In this document: piece by piece, positions 28,847 through 40,711 of the stretch
How positions within the stretch are numbered: the first letter of the stretch is position 1
How the letters are laid out: the number at the start of each line of letters is the position of its first letter
NCBI GenBank assembly: GCA_963798195.1
Contig: CAWCSF010000006.1
Span: 403,257 to 467,256, forward strand
Direction of reading: 5' to 3'
DNA from: CAVSRC01 sp963798195
Lineage (GTDB): Bacteria; Pseudomonadota; Alphaproteobacteria; Rhizobiales; Kaistiaceae
DNA: 64,000 nucleotides
Notes under the pieces: model-generated
Database searches by the model: none
What the model was told of the DNA's origin: nothing
What the model saw: the letters and a program-made list of their open reading frames with translations, nothing else
Position numbers and translations under genes: made by a program

Positions 28847-30910
28847 CTATCCGCCGAACAGCCGCCGCAGGAAACCGCCGCGCATCGGCCGCCGCTCTTG
28901 CCCCGGCCATGCGCCACCCCCGACGTCGCCCGGCGGCACCGGACCGGCGCCTGCCTGCGGCTGGTCGATCCACCCGCCCTGCGGCATGTCCGGCCCCGTC
29001 GCCACATGGCCCGGCGCGATCTGCATCGGCGCGCCGCCGGCATCGCCGACCATATTCGGGGGATAGACGGGCCGGCCGGCATAGGCGGCGTTCCCCGGGT
29101 TGCCATAACCGTAGTTGCCCGGCAGGTCGGCGACGGCGAGGCCTTCCAGCGCCGCGCTCATGAAGGTCTGCCAGGTCTCGGCCGGCAGGCTGCCGCCGGT
29201 CGCGTGCTTGGTCGGCTTGTTGTCGTCGTTGCCGTACCAGACGCCGGCCGTCAGCGTGCCGGTGTAGCCGATGAACCATGCGTCGCGGAAATCCTGGCTC
29301 GTGCCGGTCTTGCCCGCCGCCGGCCAGCCGGCAATCTCGGCCTTGCGCCCGGTACCGCTGTCGACCGTCGCCGCGAGCATCGAGTTCATCATGCCGACGT
29401 AAGCCGGATCGATCACCTGGCCCGGCCCCGAGCCGCTGCGCTCGTAGAGCACCGCGCCCTTGGCGGTGGTGATGCGCTTGATCGCATAGGGGATGACGCC
29501 GCGCCCGCCGTTGGAGAAAGGCACGTAGGCGCCGGTCAGTTCCAGCGGGGTCACCTCCGACGTGCCGAGCGCGATCGAGGGCGTCGCCATGAGCTGCGAG
29601 TTGATGCCGAGCCGGCGCGCAGTCGCCGCCACCGCCTGTGGACTGACCATCTGAACGAGCTGCGCCGAGATCGAATTCAGCGACAGCGACAGCGCCGTGC
29701 GCAGCGTCACCGGCCCACGATAGTCCTTGGTGTAGTTCTCCGGCTTCCAGCCCTTGATCGAGACCGGCTGGTCGATCATCACCGATTCCGGCAGCAGCCC
29801 GTTTTCGAGCGCGGTCAGATAGACGAACGGCTTGAACGCCGAGCCCGGCTGCCGGTGCGCATCCACCGCGCGGTTGAAAGGGCTGGTCGTATAGTCGCGC
29901 CCGCCGACCATCGCCTTCACCGCGCCGCCGGTGTCGATCGCCACAAGCGCGCCCTGGCCGACACCGTATTTCGCGCCGTCCTTCGCCAGCGTCTGGGAGA
30001 TCGCGCTCGCTGCCGCCGCCTGCATCGGCAGGTCGATGGTGGTGTCCACGACGATGTCCTGGTCGACCGCGCCGATGTAGTTCGGCAGCGTGTCCATCAC
30101 CCAGTCGGCGACGTAGCGGCCGCTGCCGCCGGCGACGTCGCGCACCGCCTTCACCTCGTTGGAAAGCGCCAGGCTGGTCTGCCGTGCGCTGATGAAGCCG
30201 GCATCGTGCATCGCGCCGAGCACGGTCTGCATGCGCGCCTCGGAGGCGGCGGGATTGTGGATCGGCGAGTAGTGCGCCGGCGCCTTCAGCATGCCGGCCA
30301 GCGTCGCCGCCTCGGCCAGCGTCACGTTGCGCGCCGACTTGCCGAAATAGCGCCGCGCCGCCGCGTCGACGCCATAGGCCCCGGCGCCGAGATAGACGCG
30401 GTTGAGATAGAGCGAGAGGATCTGGCTCTTGGTAAGCCGCACCTCCAGCCACATCGCCAGGATCACCTCCTGCACCTTGCGCTCGAAGGTGCGCTCCGGC
30501 TTCAGGAACAGGTTCTTGGCGAGCTGCTGGGTGATGGTCGAGCCGCCCTGCACGACGCCGCCGGCGGAGAAATTGGCAAGCGCGGCGCGGCCAAGGCCGA
30601 TCGGGTCGATGCCGAAGTGATAGTAGAAGCGGCGGTCCTCGATCGCGATCACCGCCTGCGGCAGGTAGGGTGGCATCTCGTCCAGCGTCAGGCTGGCGCC
30701 GGCCGTGTCGCCGCGGTTGGAGATGAGTTCGCCGTTGGAGGCGAGGATGCGCACGTTCGCCGGCCGCGCCGGCACGGTCCATTCCGCCATCGGCGGCAGC
30801 CGGCTGGCGTAATAGGCGGTCACCGACGCGACGCCGCCGACCGCGATGATGACCACGACCACGGCCCAGTGCGCGACGGTGCGGAAGCTGCGGCCGATGA
30901 AGCCGATCAC
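28847..30910 (-). CDS. mrcA: Penicillin-binding protein 1A (transglycosylase/transpeptidase)
   Basis: A 687-residue bifunctional peptidoglycan synthase: one membrane anchor (AVVVVIIAVGGVASVTAYY), a GT51 glycosyltransferase domain (AVIAIEDRRFYYHFGID, then GGSTITQQLAKNLFL) and a transpeptidase domain with SXXK (PGSAFKPFVY), SLN (LSLNSISAQ) and KTGTSQD motifs. The C-terminus is P/G-rich. The coding frame continues upstream of the GTG at 30910 with basic residues (RKPAAKGRRKRRAKNGDGPV). A likelier start, GTG 30996 (MAKRKDSK), is joined to it only with a two-base frame correction near 30970. Confidence 0.93.
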   Translation of the reverse strand: MIGFIGRSFRTVAHWAVVVVIIAVGGVASVTAYYASRLPPMAEWTVPARPANVRILASNGELISNRGDTAGASLTLDEMPPYLPQAVIAIEDRRFYYHFGIDPIGLGRAALANFSAGGVVQGGSTITQQLAKNLFLKPERTFERKVQEVILAMWLEVRLTKSQILSLYLNRVYLGAGAYGVDAAARRYFGKSARNVTLAEAATLAGMLKAPAHYSPIHNPAASEARMQTVLGAMHDAGFISARQTSLALSNEVKAVRDVAGGSGRYVADWVMDTLPNYIGAVDQDIVVDTTIDLPMQAAAASAISQTLAKDGAKYGVGQGALVAIDTGGAVKAMVGGRDYTTSPFNRAVDAHRQPGSAFKPFVYLTALENGLLPESVMIDQPVSIKGWKPENYTKDYRGPVTLRTALSLSLNSISAQLVQMVSPQAVAATARRLGINSQLMATPSIALGTSEVTPLELTGAYVPFSNGGRGVIPYAIKRITTAKGAVLYERSGSGPGQVIDPAYVGMMNSMLAATVDSGTGRKAEIAGWPAAGKTGTSQDFRDAWFIGYTGTLTAGVWYGNDDNKPTKHATGGSLPAETWQTFMSAALEGLAVADLPGNYGYGNPGNAAYAGRPVYPPNMVGDAGGAPMQIAPGHVATGPDMPQGGWIDQPQAGAGPVPPGDVGGGAWPGQERRPMRGGFLRRLFGG

Positions 30911-30999
30911 CGGCCCGTCGCCGTTCTTCGCGCGCCGCTTGCGCCGGCCCTTGGCGGCGGGCTTGCGGCTCCCTTGCTGTCCTTGCGCTTTGCCACGGG

Positions 31000-31347
31000 C
31001 GGTCTCTGGCGTTCCTCGGATACGCGAACAGGAGCGAACGCGGCCGCGCTGCTCGGGTTAGCGCGCCCGCCGACGGGTCTGACAAAATCAAGCTAAATGG
31101 GGCGATTTAAGGGGCAGTTAAGGCTGGCCGCGTGGGACGAGGAGCGTTTCCAGTACAGCGGTCGAGAAAGCCAGGGCGTTTCCGAAGCAACTATCGCTTG
31201 CAGGGATTTGAGAAATCGCGGAACAAATTGACTTCGCTGACCCCACGATACCGTTGTGGGGTCGAATTAGGTTCATTCACGAGCCTCCACAGATTCAGAC
31301 CGATGACTCACCATCAACTAATTTCTTTCGGCTTCAGTTCCCGGAGT
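31000..31347. other. Non-coding, AT-richer junction
   Basis: This stretch between the penicillin-binding gene and the truncated methyltransferase has no supportable gene. From about 31130 to 31345 its G+C is visibly lower than the flanks. GACCCCAC (31239-31246) and GTGGGGTC (31256-31263) form a perfect 8-bp hairpin. The rightward frame through 31254-31370 stays open, but I see no family signature or ribosome binding site. Confidence 0.5.
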
Positions 31348-31539
31348 TCAACGAAGAGTTCTCGTTCCGGCCAGCGCCGCTGCAAGCTCGCCGGTGCCGC
31401 AGCCAAGGTCGAGCACCGACGACGCATCGCGCGCCAGATGCCGGCAGAAATCGAAGTCGGGCCCCCAGCGGTTGGCGAGATCGTAGAACTGCGCCAGGCC
31501 CGGGTCGTCGTAGAGTGCATTCGCCGGTTGCCCGCTCAT
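31348..31539 (-). pseudogene. Class I SAM methyltransferase, truncated after motif I
   Basis: A 63-residue remnant that starts with an ATGA overlap with the preceding glycosyltransferase gene and reads ALYDDPGLAQFYDLANRWG followed by SAM motif I, VLDLGCGTGELAAAL. It then hits a stop at GTRTLR. An intact enzyme would have about 130-200 more residues. No other frame downstream continues the fold, and the sequence becomes AT-richer there, so the gene was cut by a rearrangement or an assembly join. Function of the ancestor is unknown. Confidence 0.75.
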
Positions 31540-33041
31540 CGTCCCGCCGCCCGGTAGTCCGTCCCGAGATACAGCTTGTAGGTCGCGAGCGGGAAGCCGA
31601 GGCGTACGACCGGGAACGTGTCGACCTGCTCCAGCGTCGCGAACTGCTGCGCCATCTCCGGGCTGACCGGCCGGTCGAGGGTCAGCACCAGCGCGGTCTT
31701 TCCCTCGCGCGCCGGGTCCTGCCAGAAATCGAACTGGTGGCAGCCGGAGCCGACGCAGGCGACGTCGGCGTTCTTCAGCGCGAAGCCGAGCTGCGCCGCG
31801 AGCTGGAAATCCGCGCCGGCGAGGAAATCCGGGTGCAGCCGCTCCGCCGCCGCTTGCGTGCGCGCCGCGATCTCGCTCCAGCCGAAGCTGGCGGCGCTGT
31901 CGGTGTCGTTGCCGCCGCCGAGCACGGCGAGCGGCAGCACGACATAGTTGGCGGTGATGCACACGGCGACCACCAGTCCGACCAGCGTGTGGGCGAAGAA
32001 GAGGAAGCGGTGGCGCAGGAACGTTGGCGCCAGCGGGAAGAAGAGGATGAACGCCAGGATGTTCCAGTAGACGTAAATCCACATCCGCATCGACTGGTAG
32101 AGGAATACGCCCGTCGAGATGGCGAAGAGGAAGAGCCCCATCCACCGCCAGAGATCGGCGGCCGCGTCGCCGGTGCGCTTGTTGGCGCTCAGGAAGTTGA
32201 AAAGCGCCGGCAGCAGCGGCGGCGACAGGATCGCCGCGCCACCGAGCAGGAACATGAAGGCATGGCCGAACGACGCCGCGTCGAACGTTCCTTCCATGCG
32301 GGCGAAGTGGAAGCGGAAGCTCGGGAATGCATTGTCGAGGTTCCACCAGAGCGTCGGTGCCTGCATGCCGGCGGAAATCAGCGCTGCAAGGTAGAGGTGC
32401 GGACTGAGCAGCAGCGGGCGCAGCTTTGGCCGCGCCACGATGGTCGCCGCCATGGCGAGACCGAGGAAGACCGCGACGTATTTTGCCAGCGCGGCGAAGC
32501 CGAGGATGATCGCCGCCAGATAGAGCAGGGCGATCCGTCGCCGCCCGGCTTCGAGGTCGAGAAAGAACAGCAGGAAGACGTGCGCGGCGAGCAGGCTGAG
32601 GAAGATCAACAGGTAGTCGCTGAAGGCGAGGGCACTGAAGATGTAGATGAGCGGCGACGACAGCCAGATCACCGCCGCGGCGAGCAGGTAGTCGCGCCAG
32701 TCCTTGCCCGCCAGACGCCGCGCCCAATACGCGAAGATCACCATGGTGCCGAGCGCGCAGAGGAGCCCGCCCATGCGCAGCATCGCAGGCGTCCAGCCGG
32801 CGAGGGAGAAGAGCCGCAGCAGCCATGCGTTCGCCGCCGGGTGGTCGTAGTAGGACGCGGCGAGGTGCTGGCCCCAGAGCCAGTAATAGGCCTCGTCGCC
32901 GAAGGGCTCGCCGAAGACATGGAAGATCAGCCGCAGCGCCACCAGCGCCGCCAGGACCGCGATCACATACCGCCGGTCCATCGGCAACGTGTAGGCGCCG
33001 ATGGTTACGGCGTCGGCGCGGGCGGCCGTTGTTTCGCTCAA
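31536..33041 (-). CDS. Membrane glycosyltransferase, GT39/ArnT-like
   Basis: About 500 residues with many membrane segments. The first extracytoplasmic loop (FGDEAYYWLWGQHLAASYYD) carries the DE motif of PMT/ArnT-type (GT-C) transferases, which move sugars from polyprenyl phosphate. YDHPAANAWLLRLFSLAGWT is a family hallmark. TTG 33041 is chosen because GGGGG lies just upstream; ATG 32981 is a shorter option. Together with the GT2/GtrA gene upstream it suggests a polyprenyl-phosphate-sugar pathway: one gene makes the donor, the other uses it. Confidence 0.85.
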   Translation of the reverse strand: MSETTAARADAVTIGAYTLPMDRRYVIAVLAALVALRLIFHVFGEPFGDEAYYWLWGQHLAASYYDHPAANAWLLRLFSLAGWTPAMLRMGGLLCALGTMVIFAYWARRLAGKDWRDYLLAAAVIWLSSPLIYIFSALAFSDYLLIFLSLLAAHVFLLFFLDLEAGRRRIALLYLAAIILGFAALAKYVAVFLGLAMAATIVARPKLRPLLLSPHLYLAALISAGMQAPTLWWNLDNAFPSFRFHFARMEGTFDAASFGHAFMFLLGGAAILSPPLLPALFNFLSANKRTGDAAADLWRWMGLFLFAISTGVFLYQSMRMWIYVYWNILAFILFFPLAPTFLRHRFLFFAHTLVGLVVAVCITANYVVLPLAVLGGGNDTDSAASFGWSEIAARTQAAAERLHPDFLAGADFQLAAQLGFALKNADVACVGSGCHQFDFWQDPAREGKTALVLTLDRPVSPEMAQQFATLEQVDTFPVVRLGFPLATYKLYLGTDYRAAGR

Positions 33042-33128
33042 CTCACTCTGCCCCCTGCGCCGGCCGTTTTGCGCGCGGAATGTCCCGCAGACGGACGCGC
33101 CATGCAAGCTGCGGGAGTGTCGCGGCGG

Positions 33129-34256
33129 CTAGGCGAACAGCCGTCCGCGATGCCAGGTGAAGATGCTCGACATCGTGAAATTCCAGACGACGCCGATCAG
33201 CCCGCCGGCGATCCCCGCCAGCCACCAGCCGGTGCCGCTGTCGAAGAGCATGCCGATGATGCCGATATTGCCGAGCGCCCCGGCCGCGCTGATCAGATAG
33301 AAGGTCAGCAGGCCGCGCACGAATGCCGCGCCGCGCAGCCGGTTGTCGCGATAGGTGATCGTGTTGTTGAGCAGGAAATTCCAGCCGATCGCCACGATCA
33401 CCGCCGCCGATTGCGCCACCTGGAAAGACGCGCCGAGTTCGCCGGCCAGCCCCAGCGTCGCCAGATGCACGGCGACGCCGGTCAGGCCAACGCCGGCGAA
33501 GATGACGAAGCGCACCGGCAGGTAGCGCCCGATCAGCTTGTCGAGCACCAGCACGCCGAATTCCCACGCCACCATCGTGTCGAGCTTGCTCTCGCCCGAT
33601 TGCCGCTCGTTGAAGCCGCAGGCCACTTCGGCATAGCGCAGCGGGCGCGGCGCCGAGGCGAAGAGGTCGAGCAGGATCTTGAAGCCGCGCTGCGACAGCG
33701 CGTGCACCTCCGCGTCGAACGCGGCGCGCGACATCACGAAGAAGCCGCTCATCGGGTCGGTGAGGTCGGCCTTGAGGACCAGCTGCGCGATCCGCCCGCC
33801 GAGCTTGCTCAGGCGCTTGCGCCAGTCGCTGCTCAGGCCCTCGGTGCGCTCGCCGTCCTTGTAGCGGCTGCCGACGACGATATCGAGATTGTCGTCTTTC
33901 AACAGGCGGAACATCGCGCCGAGCTTGGCGTCGTCGTGCTGGAGGTCGCCGTCCATCACCGCGAAATACGGCGCCGCCGACGACAGCACGCCCTCGACGC
34001 AGGCCGTGGAAAGCCCGCGCCGTCCGAGCCGCTGGATCACACGCACGCGCCGGTCGCGCGCCGCGATTGTGCGGGCGACATCGGCGGTGCCGTCCGGCAA
34101 ATCGTCGTCAACGAAGACCACTTCCCAGGCGACATCCTTGAGCGCCTTTTCAAGCCGCTCGACCAGCAGCGGCACGTTGCCGGCCTCGTTGAAGGTCGGC
34201 ACCACCACGGTCAGTTCGAGCGCGCGGGAGGAATTCGCCGTTTCGGATGCCTGCAA
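33129..34256 (-). CDS. Bifunctional GT2 polyprenyl-phosphate glycosyltransferase with GtrA domain
   Basis: A 375-residue fusion. The N-terminal GT-A domain (LTVVVPTFNEAGNVPLLVER, FVDDDLPDGTA, AVMDGDLQHDD) resembles dolichol-phosphate mannose synthases. The C-terminal part is a four-helix GtrA domain (RFVIFAGVGLTGVAVHLATL, then NFLLNNTITYRD) that probably flips or recruits the lipid-linked sugar. Divergent from polA. Confidence 0.9.
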   Translation of the reverse strand: MQASETANSSRALELTVVVPTFNEAGNVPLLVERLEKALKDVAWEVVFVDDDLPDGTADVARTIAARDRRVRVIQRLGRRGLSTACVEGVLSSAAPYFAVMDGDLQHDDAKLGAMFRLLKDDNLDIVVGSRYKDGERTEGLSSDWRKRLSKLGGRIAQLVLKADLTDPMSGFFVMSRAAFDAEVHALSQRGFKILLDLFASAPRPLRYAEVACGFNERQSGESKLDTMVAWEFGVLVLDKLIGRYLPVRFVIFAGVGLTGVAVHLATLGLAGELGASFQVAQSAAVIVAIGWNFLLNNTITYRDNRLRGAAFVRGLLTFYLISAAGALGNIGIIGMLFDSGTGWWLAGIAGGLIGVVWNFTMSSIFTWHRGRLFA

Positions 34257-34385
34257 GGCCGGTGATTCGCGTTGGAAATGGCAGAAGCGCGGCGGAGCCT
34301 AGCGAACGATGGAATCTGTGCAAGCGCCGCGTTTCCGCGCCGGCCGGCGGTAGCCATCCGCCCCGCCGCACGCCATATTCGCCCC

Positions 34386-37471
<3,086 letters not shown>

Positions 37472-37538
37472 GTGGGGTGATGCCCTTTTGCGGGCTGAGC
37501 CTTCCGCCCGCCATCCGATAGTGGTTCACTCCGCGCCG

Positions 37539-38705
37539 ATGACGGCCAACCGCGCCCAAACCCTTGAGAAATCGCCGGCAACGCCCCGCGCGCCGGACCC
37601 GGCCGCCCTCAAGCGCCGCCTGATCGCCGACGCGCGCGCCGAGGGCTTCGACGCCGTCGGCATCACCACGCCTGACGCGATTCCAGAGGCCGCGCCGCGC
37701 CTGGCGCAGTTCCTTGCCGAGGGACAGCACGGCACCATGGACTGGCTGGAGGCGGAGGCCGGTCGCCGCGGCGATCCGCGCACACTCTGGCCAGAGGTCG
37801 GCGCCGTCATCATGCTTGGCCTGAACTATGGGCCGGACGGCGATCCGCTGGCCGCGCTCGCGGAACGCGACCGCGCCACCATCTCGGTCTACGCCCGCCA
37901 TCGCGACTATCACCGCCTCATCAAAGGCAAGCTCAAGGGCATCGCCGACCGCCTCACGTCCGTCAGCGGTGGCGACGCCAAGGTCTTCGTCGATACCGCG
38001 CCCCTGATGGAGAAGCCGCTCGCCGCCGCCGCCGGCATCGGCTGGCAGGGCAAGCACACCAACCTCGTCAGCCGCGAATTCGGCTCGTGGCTGTTTCTCG
38101 GCGCGATCCTCACGCAAGCCGCGCTGCCGCCGGACGAAGCCGAGGTCGATCATTGCGGCACATGCCGCGCCTGCCTCGACATCTGCCCGACCAACGCCTT
38201 CCCCGCGCCGTACCGTCTCGACGCGCGCCGCTGCATCTCCTACCTCACGATCGAGCACGCCGGTCCGGTCCCGCGTGAATTCCGCGCCGCGATGGGCAAC
38301 CGCATCTACGGCTGCGACGATTGCCTCGCCGTCTGCCCGTGGAACAAGTTCGCGCAGACGACCCACGAGGCGAAGCTCAAGGCGCGCGACGACCTCGCCG
38401 CGCCGCCGCTGGCCGAACTCGCCGCGCTCGATGACGCGGCATTCCGCGTCCGCTTTTCCGGCTCGCCTATCAAGCGCATCGGGCGCGAACGCTTCCTCCG
38501 TAACGTGTTGATCGCCATCGGTAATTCCGGATCGATCGAACTTGCCGCCACGGCCGAGAGGCACCTTGCGGACCCGTCGCCGCTCGTCCGTGGTGCGGCG
38601 GTGTGGGCGCTGTCGCGCCTGATTCCCGCCGCGCGTTTTGTCGAACTGAAGCGCGCCGCGAACGAGACCGATCCCGATGTCGTGGAAGAATGGGCGGCGG
38701 CATGA
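37539..38705 (+). CDS. queG: Epoxyqueuosine reductase QueG
   Basis: A 388-residue cobalamin- and Fe-S-dependent enzyme for the last step of queuosine synthesis in tRNA. Family motifs: GFDAVGITTPDAIPEAAPRL, IGWQGKHTNLVSREFGSWLF, and two 4Fe-4S motifs, CGTCRACLDICPTNAF and CDDCLAVCPWN. A C-terminal HEAT-like segment follows. The start is ATG 37539. It overlaps the next gene by four bases. Confidence 0.95.
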   Translation: MTANRAQTLEKSPATPRAPDPAALKRRLIADARAEGFDAVGITTPDAIPEAAPRLAQFLAEGQHGTMDWLEAEAGRRGDPRTLWPEVGAVIMLGLNYGPDGDPLAALAERDRATISVYARHRDYHRLIKGKLKGIADRLTSVSGGDAKVFVDTAPLMEKPLAAAAGIGWQGKHTNLVSREFGSWLFLGAILTQAALPPDEAEVDHCGTCRACLDICPTNAFPAPYRLDARRCISYLTIEHAGPVPREFRAAMGNRIYGCDDCLAVCPWNKFAQTTHEAKLKARDDLAAPPLAELAALDDAAFRVRFSGSPIKRIGRERFLRNVLIAIGNSGSIELAATAERHLADPSPLVRGAAVWALSRLIPAARFVELKRAANETDPDVVEEWAAA

Positions 38706-39292
38706 TGGACCCGACGCCGCGTTTCTTCCGCAGCCAGAAGGAATGGCGCACGTGGCTCGAGAAGAACCACGCCAAGGCCAGCGCGCAGTGGGTCGGCTTC
38801 CACAAGGTCGGCGCAGAAAAGAAGGGCATCACCTACAAGCAGGCGCTCGACGAGGCGCTCTGCTTCGGCTGGATCGACGCCGTCCGCCGCGGCGGCGACG
38901 TGACGTGGGCGATCCGCTTCACGCCGCGCAAGAAGGGCAGCATCTGGAGCGCGGTCAACATCAGGCGCATCGAGGAACTGAAGACGCTGGGTGTGGTCGC
39001 GAAGCCGGGCCTTGCCGCCTATGAAAGGCGCGATCCCGAGAAGCAGAAGAAATATTCCTTCGAGAACCGCGACACGGTGCTCGCGCCGGATTATGAGACG
39101 CGCTTCCGCGCCGAGAAGAAGGCATGGCAGTGGTTCGAGGCCATGCCGCGCTCGTATCGGCATCCGGCGATCTGGTGGGTGATGAGTGCCAAACAGGAAG
39201 CGACGCGCGAGCGCCGTCTGGCGACGCTGATCGCGGACTCCGCCGCCGGTCGCAGGATCAAGCCGCTGACCCCGCCGGGAAAGAAGCCATGA
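38702..39292 (+). CDS. YdeI/OmpD-associated family protein
   Basis: A 196-residue protein. The N-terminal FFRSQKEWRTWLEKNHAKAS, then QALDEALCFGWIDAVRR and MSAKQEATRERRLATLI near the end are hallmarks of this family, associated in some bacteria with resistance to cationic peptides. No membrane segments or signal peptide are visible. It is translationally coupled to queG and to the following oxidoreductase, an arrangement that suggests one operon without a clear common theme. Confidence 0.82.
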   Translation: MMDPTPRFFRSQKEWRTWLEKNHAKASAQWVGFHKVGAEKKGITYKQALDEALCFGWIDAVRRGGDVTWAIRFTPRKKGSIWSAVNIRRIEELKTLGVVAKPGLAAYERRDPEKQKKYSFENRDTVLAPDYETRFRAEKKAWQWFEAMPRSYRHPAIWWVMSAKQEATRERRLATLIADSAAGRRIKPLTPPGKKP

Positions 39293-40176
39293 ACGACCCC
39301 GTCCGCCTCTTCGTCTTCGGTCTCGGCTACAGCGCCAGTCCCTTCGCCCGCGCCATGCTGGATGAGGCCGATTGGGTCGGCGGCACCGTGCGCGATGTCG
39401 AACGCGCCGTGGCGCTGGCCGATGGGCGCCTGCGCCCGTTCATCTTCGATGGCGCATCGGCCGGTGTCGGCATCGGCGAAGCCGTGCGGCACGCGACGCA
39501 CGTGCTCGTCTCGATCCCGCCCGGCGAAGCCGATCCCGTTCTCGCCATGCACGCAGACAGCATCCGCGCCGCCGATCATCTGAAATGGATCGGCTATCTC
39601 TCCACCGTGGGCGTCTATGGCGATTACGCCGGTGCATGGGTCAGCGAAGCGACGACGCCCCATCCGAAGAGCGCGCGATCGCTGGAGCGCATCGCCGCCG
39701 AGAAGGCATGGACCGCGCTCGCCGCCGAGAAGGACGTGCCGCTGGCGATCTTCCGCCTCGCCGGCATCTATGGTCCCGGCCGCAACGCCTTCGTCAATCT
39801 TGCGTCCGGCAAGGCCAAGCGCATCGTCAAGCCGGATCAGGTGTTCAACCGCATCCACGTCGACGACATCGTCGCCGTGCTCAAGGCGGCGGTGGCGCGG
39901 AACGCATCGGGCATCTTCAATGTCACCGACGACGAGCCGGCGCCGCCGCAGGATGTCGTCGCCTATGCCGCCGGACTGATGGGCGTCGACCCGCCGCCGG
40001 AGGTGGCGTTCGAGATGGCCGATCTCACGCCGATGGCGCGCTCCTTCTATGGCGAGAACAAGCGCGTCACCAACCAGCGCATCAAGGCGGAGCTTGGACT
40101 TGTGCTCCACCATCCGACCTATCGGGAAGGCCTTGCCGCGCTTTGGCAAGGCGGAGACTGGCAAGGGCGGGACTAG
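39289..40176 (+). CDS. NAD(P)-dependent epimerase/SDR-type protein
   Basis: A 295-residue Rossmann protein with FVFGLGYSASPFARAM at the N-terminus, YLSTVGVYGDYAGAWVSE in the middle and FRLAGIYGPGRNAFVNLASG. It resembles the atypical extended SDRs of the YeeZ group. The dinucleotide loop (GLGYSAS) is a variant of GxxGxxG, and the usual YxxxK pair is replaced (SLERIAAEKAW), so enzymatic activity is uncertain. It overlaps the YdeI gene by four bases. Confidence 0.82.
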   Translation: MNDPVRLFVFGLGYSASPFARAMLDEADWVGGTVRDVERAVALADGRLRPFIFDGASAGVGIGEAVRHATHVLVSIPPGEADPVLAMHADSIRAADHLKWIGYLSTVGVYGDYAGAWVSEATTPHPKSARSLERIAAEKAWTALAAEKDVPLAIFRLAGIYGPGRNAFVNLASGKAKRIVKPDQVFNRIHVDDIVAVLKAAVARNASGIFNVTDDEPAPPQDVVAYAAGLMGVDPPPEVAFEMADLTPMARSFYGENKRVTNQRIKAELGLVLHHPTYREGLAALWQGGDWQGRD

Positions 40177-40275
40177 CTGCGGCCGTTTCGTTTTTCGACA
40201 CGATCGTGCGCTACGCAATGGCTGTCGCCGTTCGAGTGGCGACGCTTTCCGTAAGCAAGAAGGGGGAACGATAAA

Positions 40276-40701
40276 ATGATCGGCAAAATCTTGATTGCGG
40301 CAGTCATGGTGGGCGCGGCGGTCGAGCCCGTGCTGGCGCAGGATGCGGCGCCGGACCTCGTCGGAAAATGGACGGGCACATTCACCGGCGGCGTCCGCTT
40401 CGGTGGCGGCCAGTTGGGGCCGGCCGACGGGAAGGCGGCCTTCGTCCATCCCGGCGATCGCACCTATACGCTGACGATCGACAAGCAGGATGGCCGCGGC
40501 TTCACCGGCGCCTGGGCCTCTGTCCTGGGATCGGAGGACATGCAGGGTGTCATCCGGCTCGACAACAAGACATTGCTCCTTGTCGACACCGATAGCACGC
40601 AGGTGGCCACGCTGCTGTCACCGACCGAGATGGAATTCTGCAATCACACGGTCACCACGTCCGACCGCTTCACGTTCTGCTTCCTGCTGAAGAAGGAGTG
40701 A
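40276..40701 (+). CDS. Small secreted protein of unknown function
   Basis: A 141-residue protein with a signal peptide (ILIAAVMVGAAVEPVLAQ). The mature part has an opening GKWTGTFTGGVRFGGGQLG and two cysteines near the end (EFCNHTVT and FCFLLKK) that could pair. Many rhizobial periplasmic proteins with this lipocalin-like beta pattern exist, none well characterised. GGGGGAACG precedes ATG 40276. A hairpin (GTCGCC/GGCGAC at 40224-40243) lies in its leader. Confidence 0.8.
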   Translation: MIGKILIAAVMVGAAVEPVLAQDAAPDLVGKWTGTFTGGVRFGGGQLGPADGKAAFVHPGDRTYTLTIDKQDGRGFTGAWASVLGSEDMQGVIRLDNKTLLLVDTDSTQVATLLSPTEMEFCNHTVTTSDRFTFCFLLKKE

Positions 40702-40711
40702 CGCGCGAGCG

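Noticed and set aside
31130..31270. A tRNA or tRNA fragment as an integration site in the AT-richer junction
   Set aside because: The GTGGGGTCGAATTAGG stretch looks T-arm-like, but no matching acceptor, D or anticodon stems are found.
31254..34265. A 1,003-codon rightward open frame across the glycosyltransferase genes
   Set aside because: It runs antisense to two genes with clear membrane and active-site signatures, is R/E/H-rich without domains, and is a typical by-product of high G+C third-position bias.
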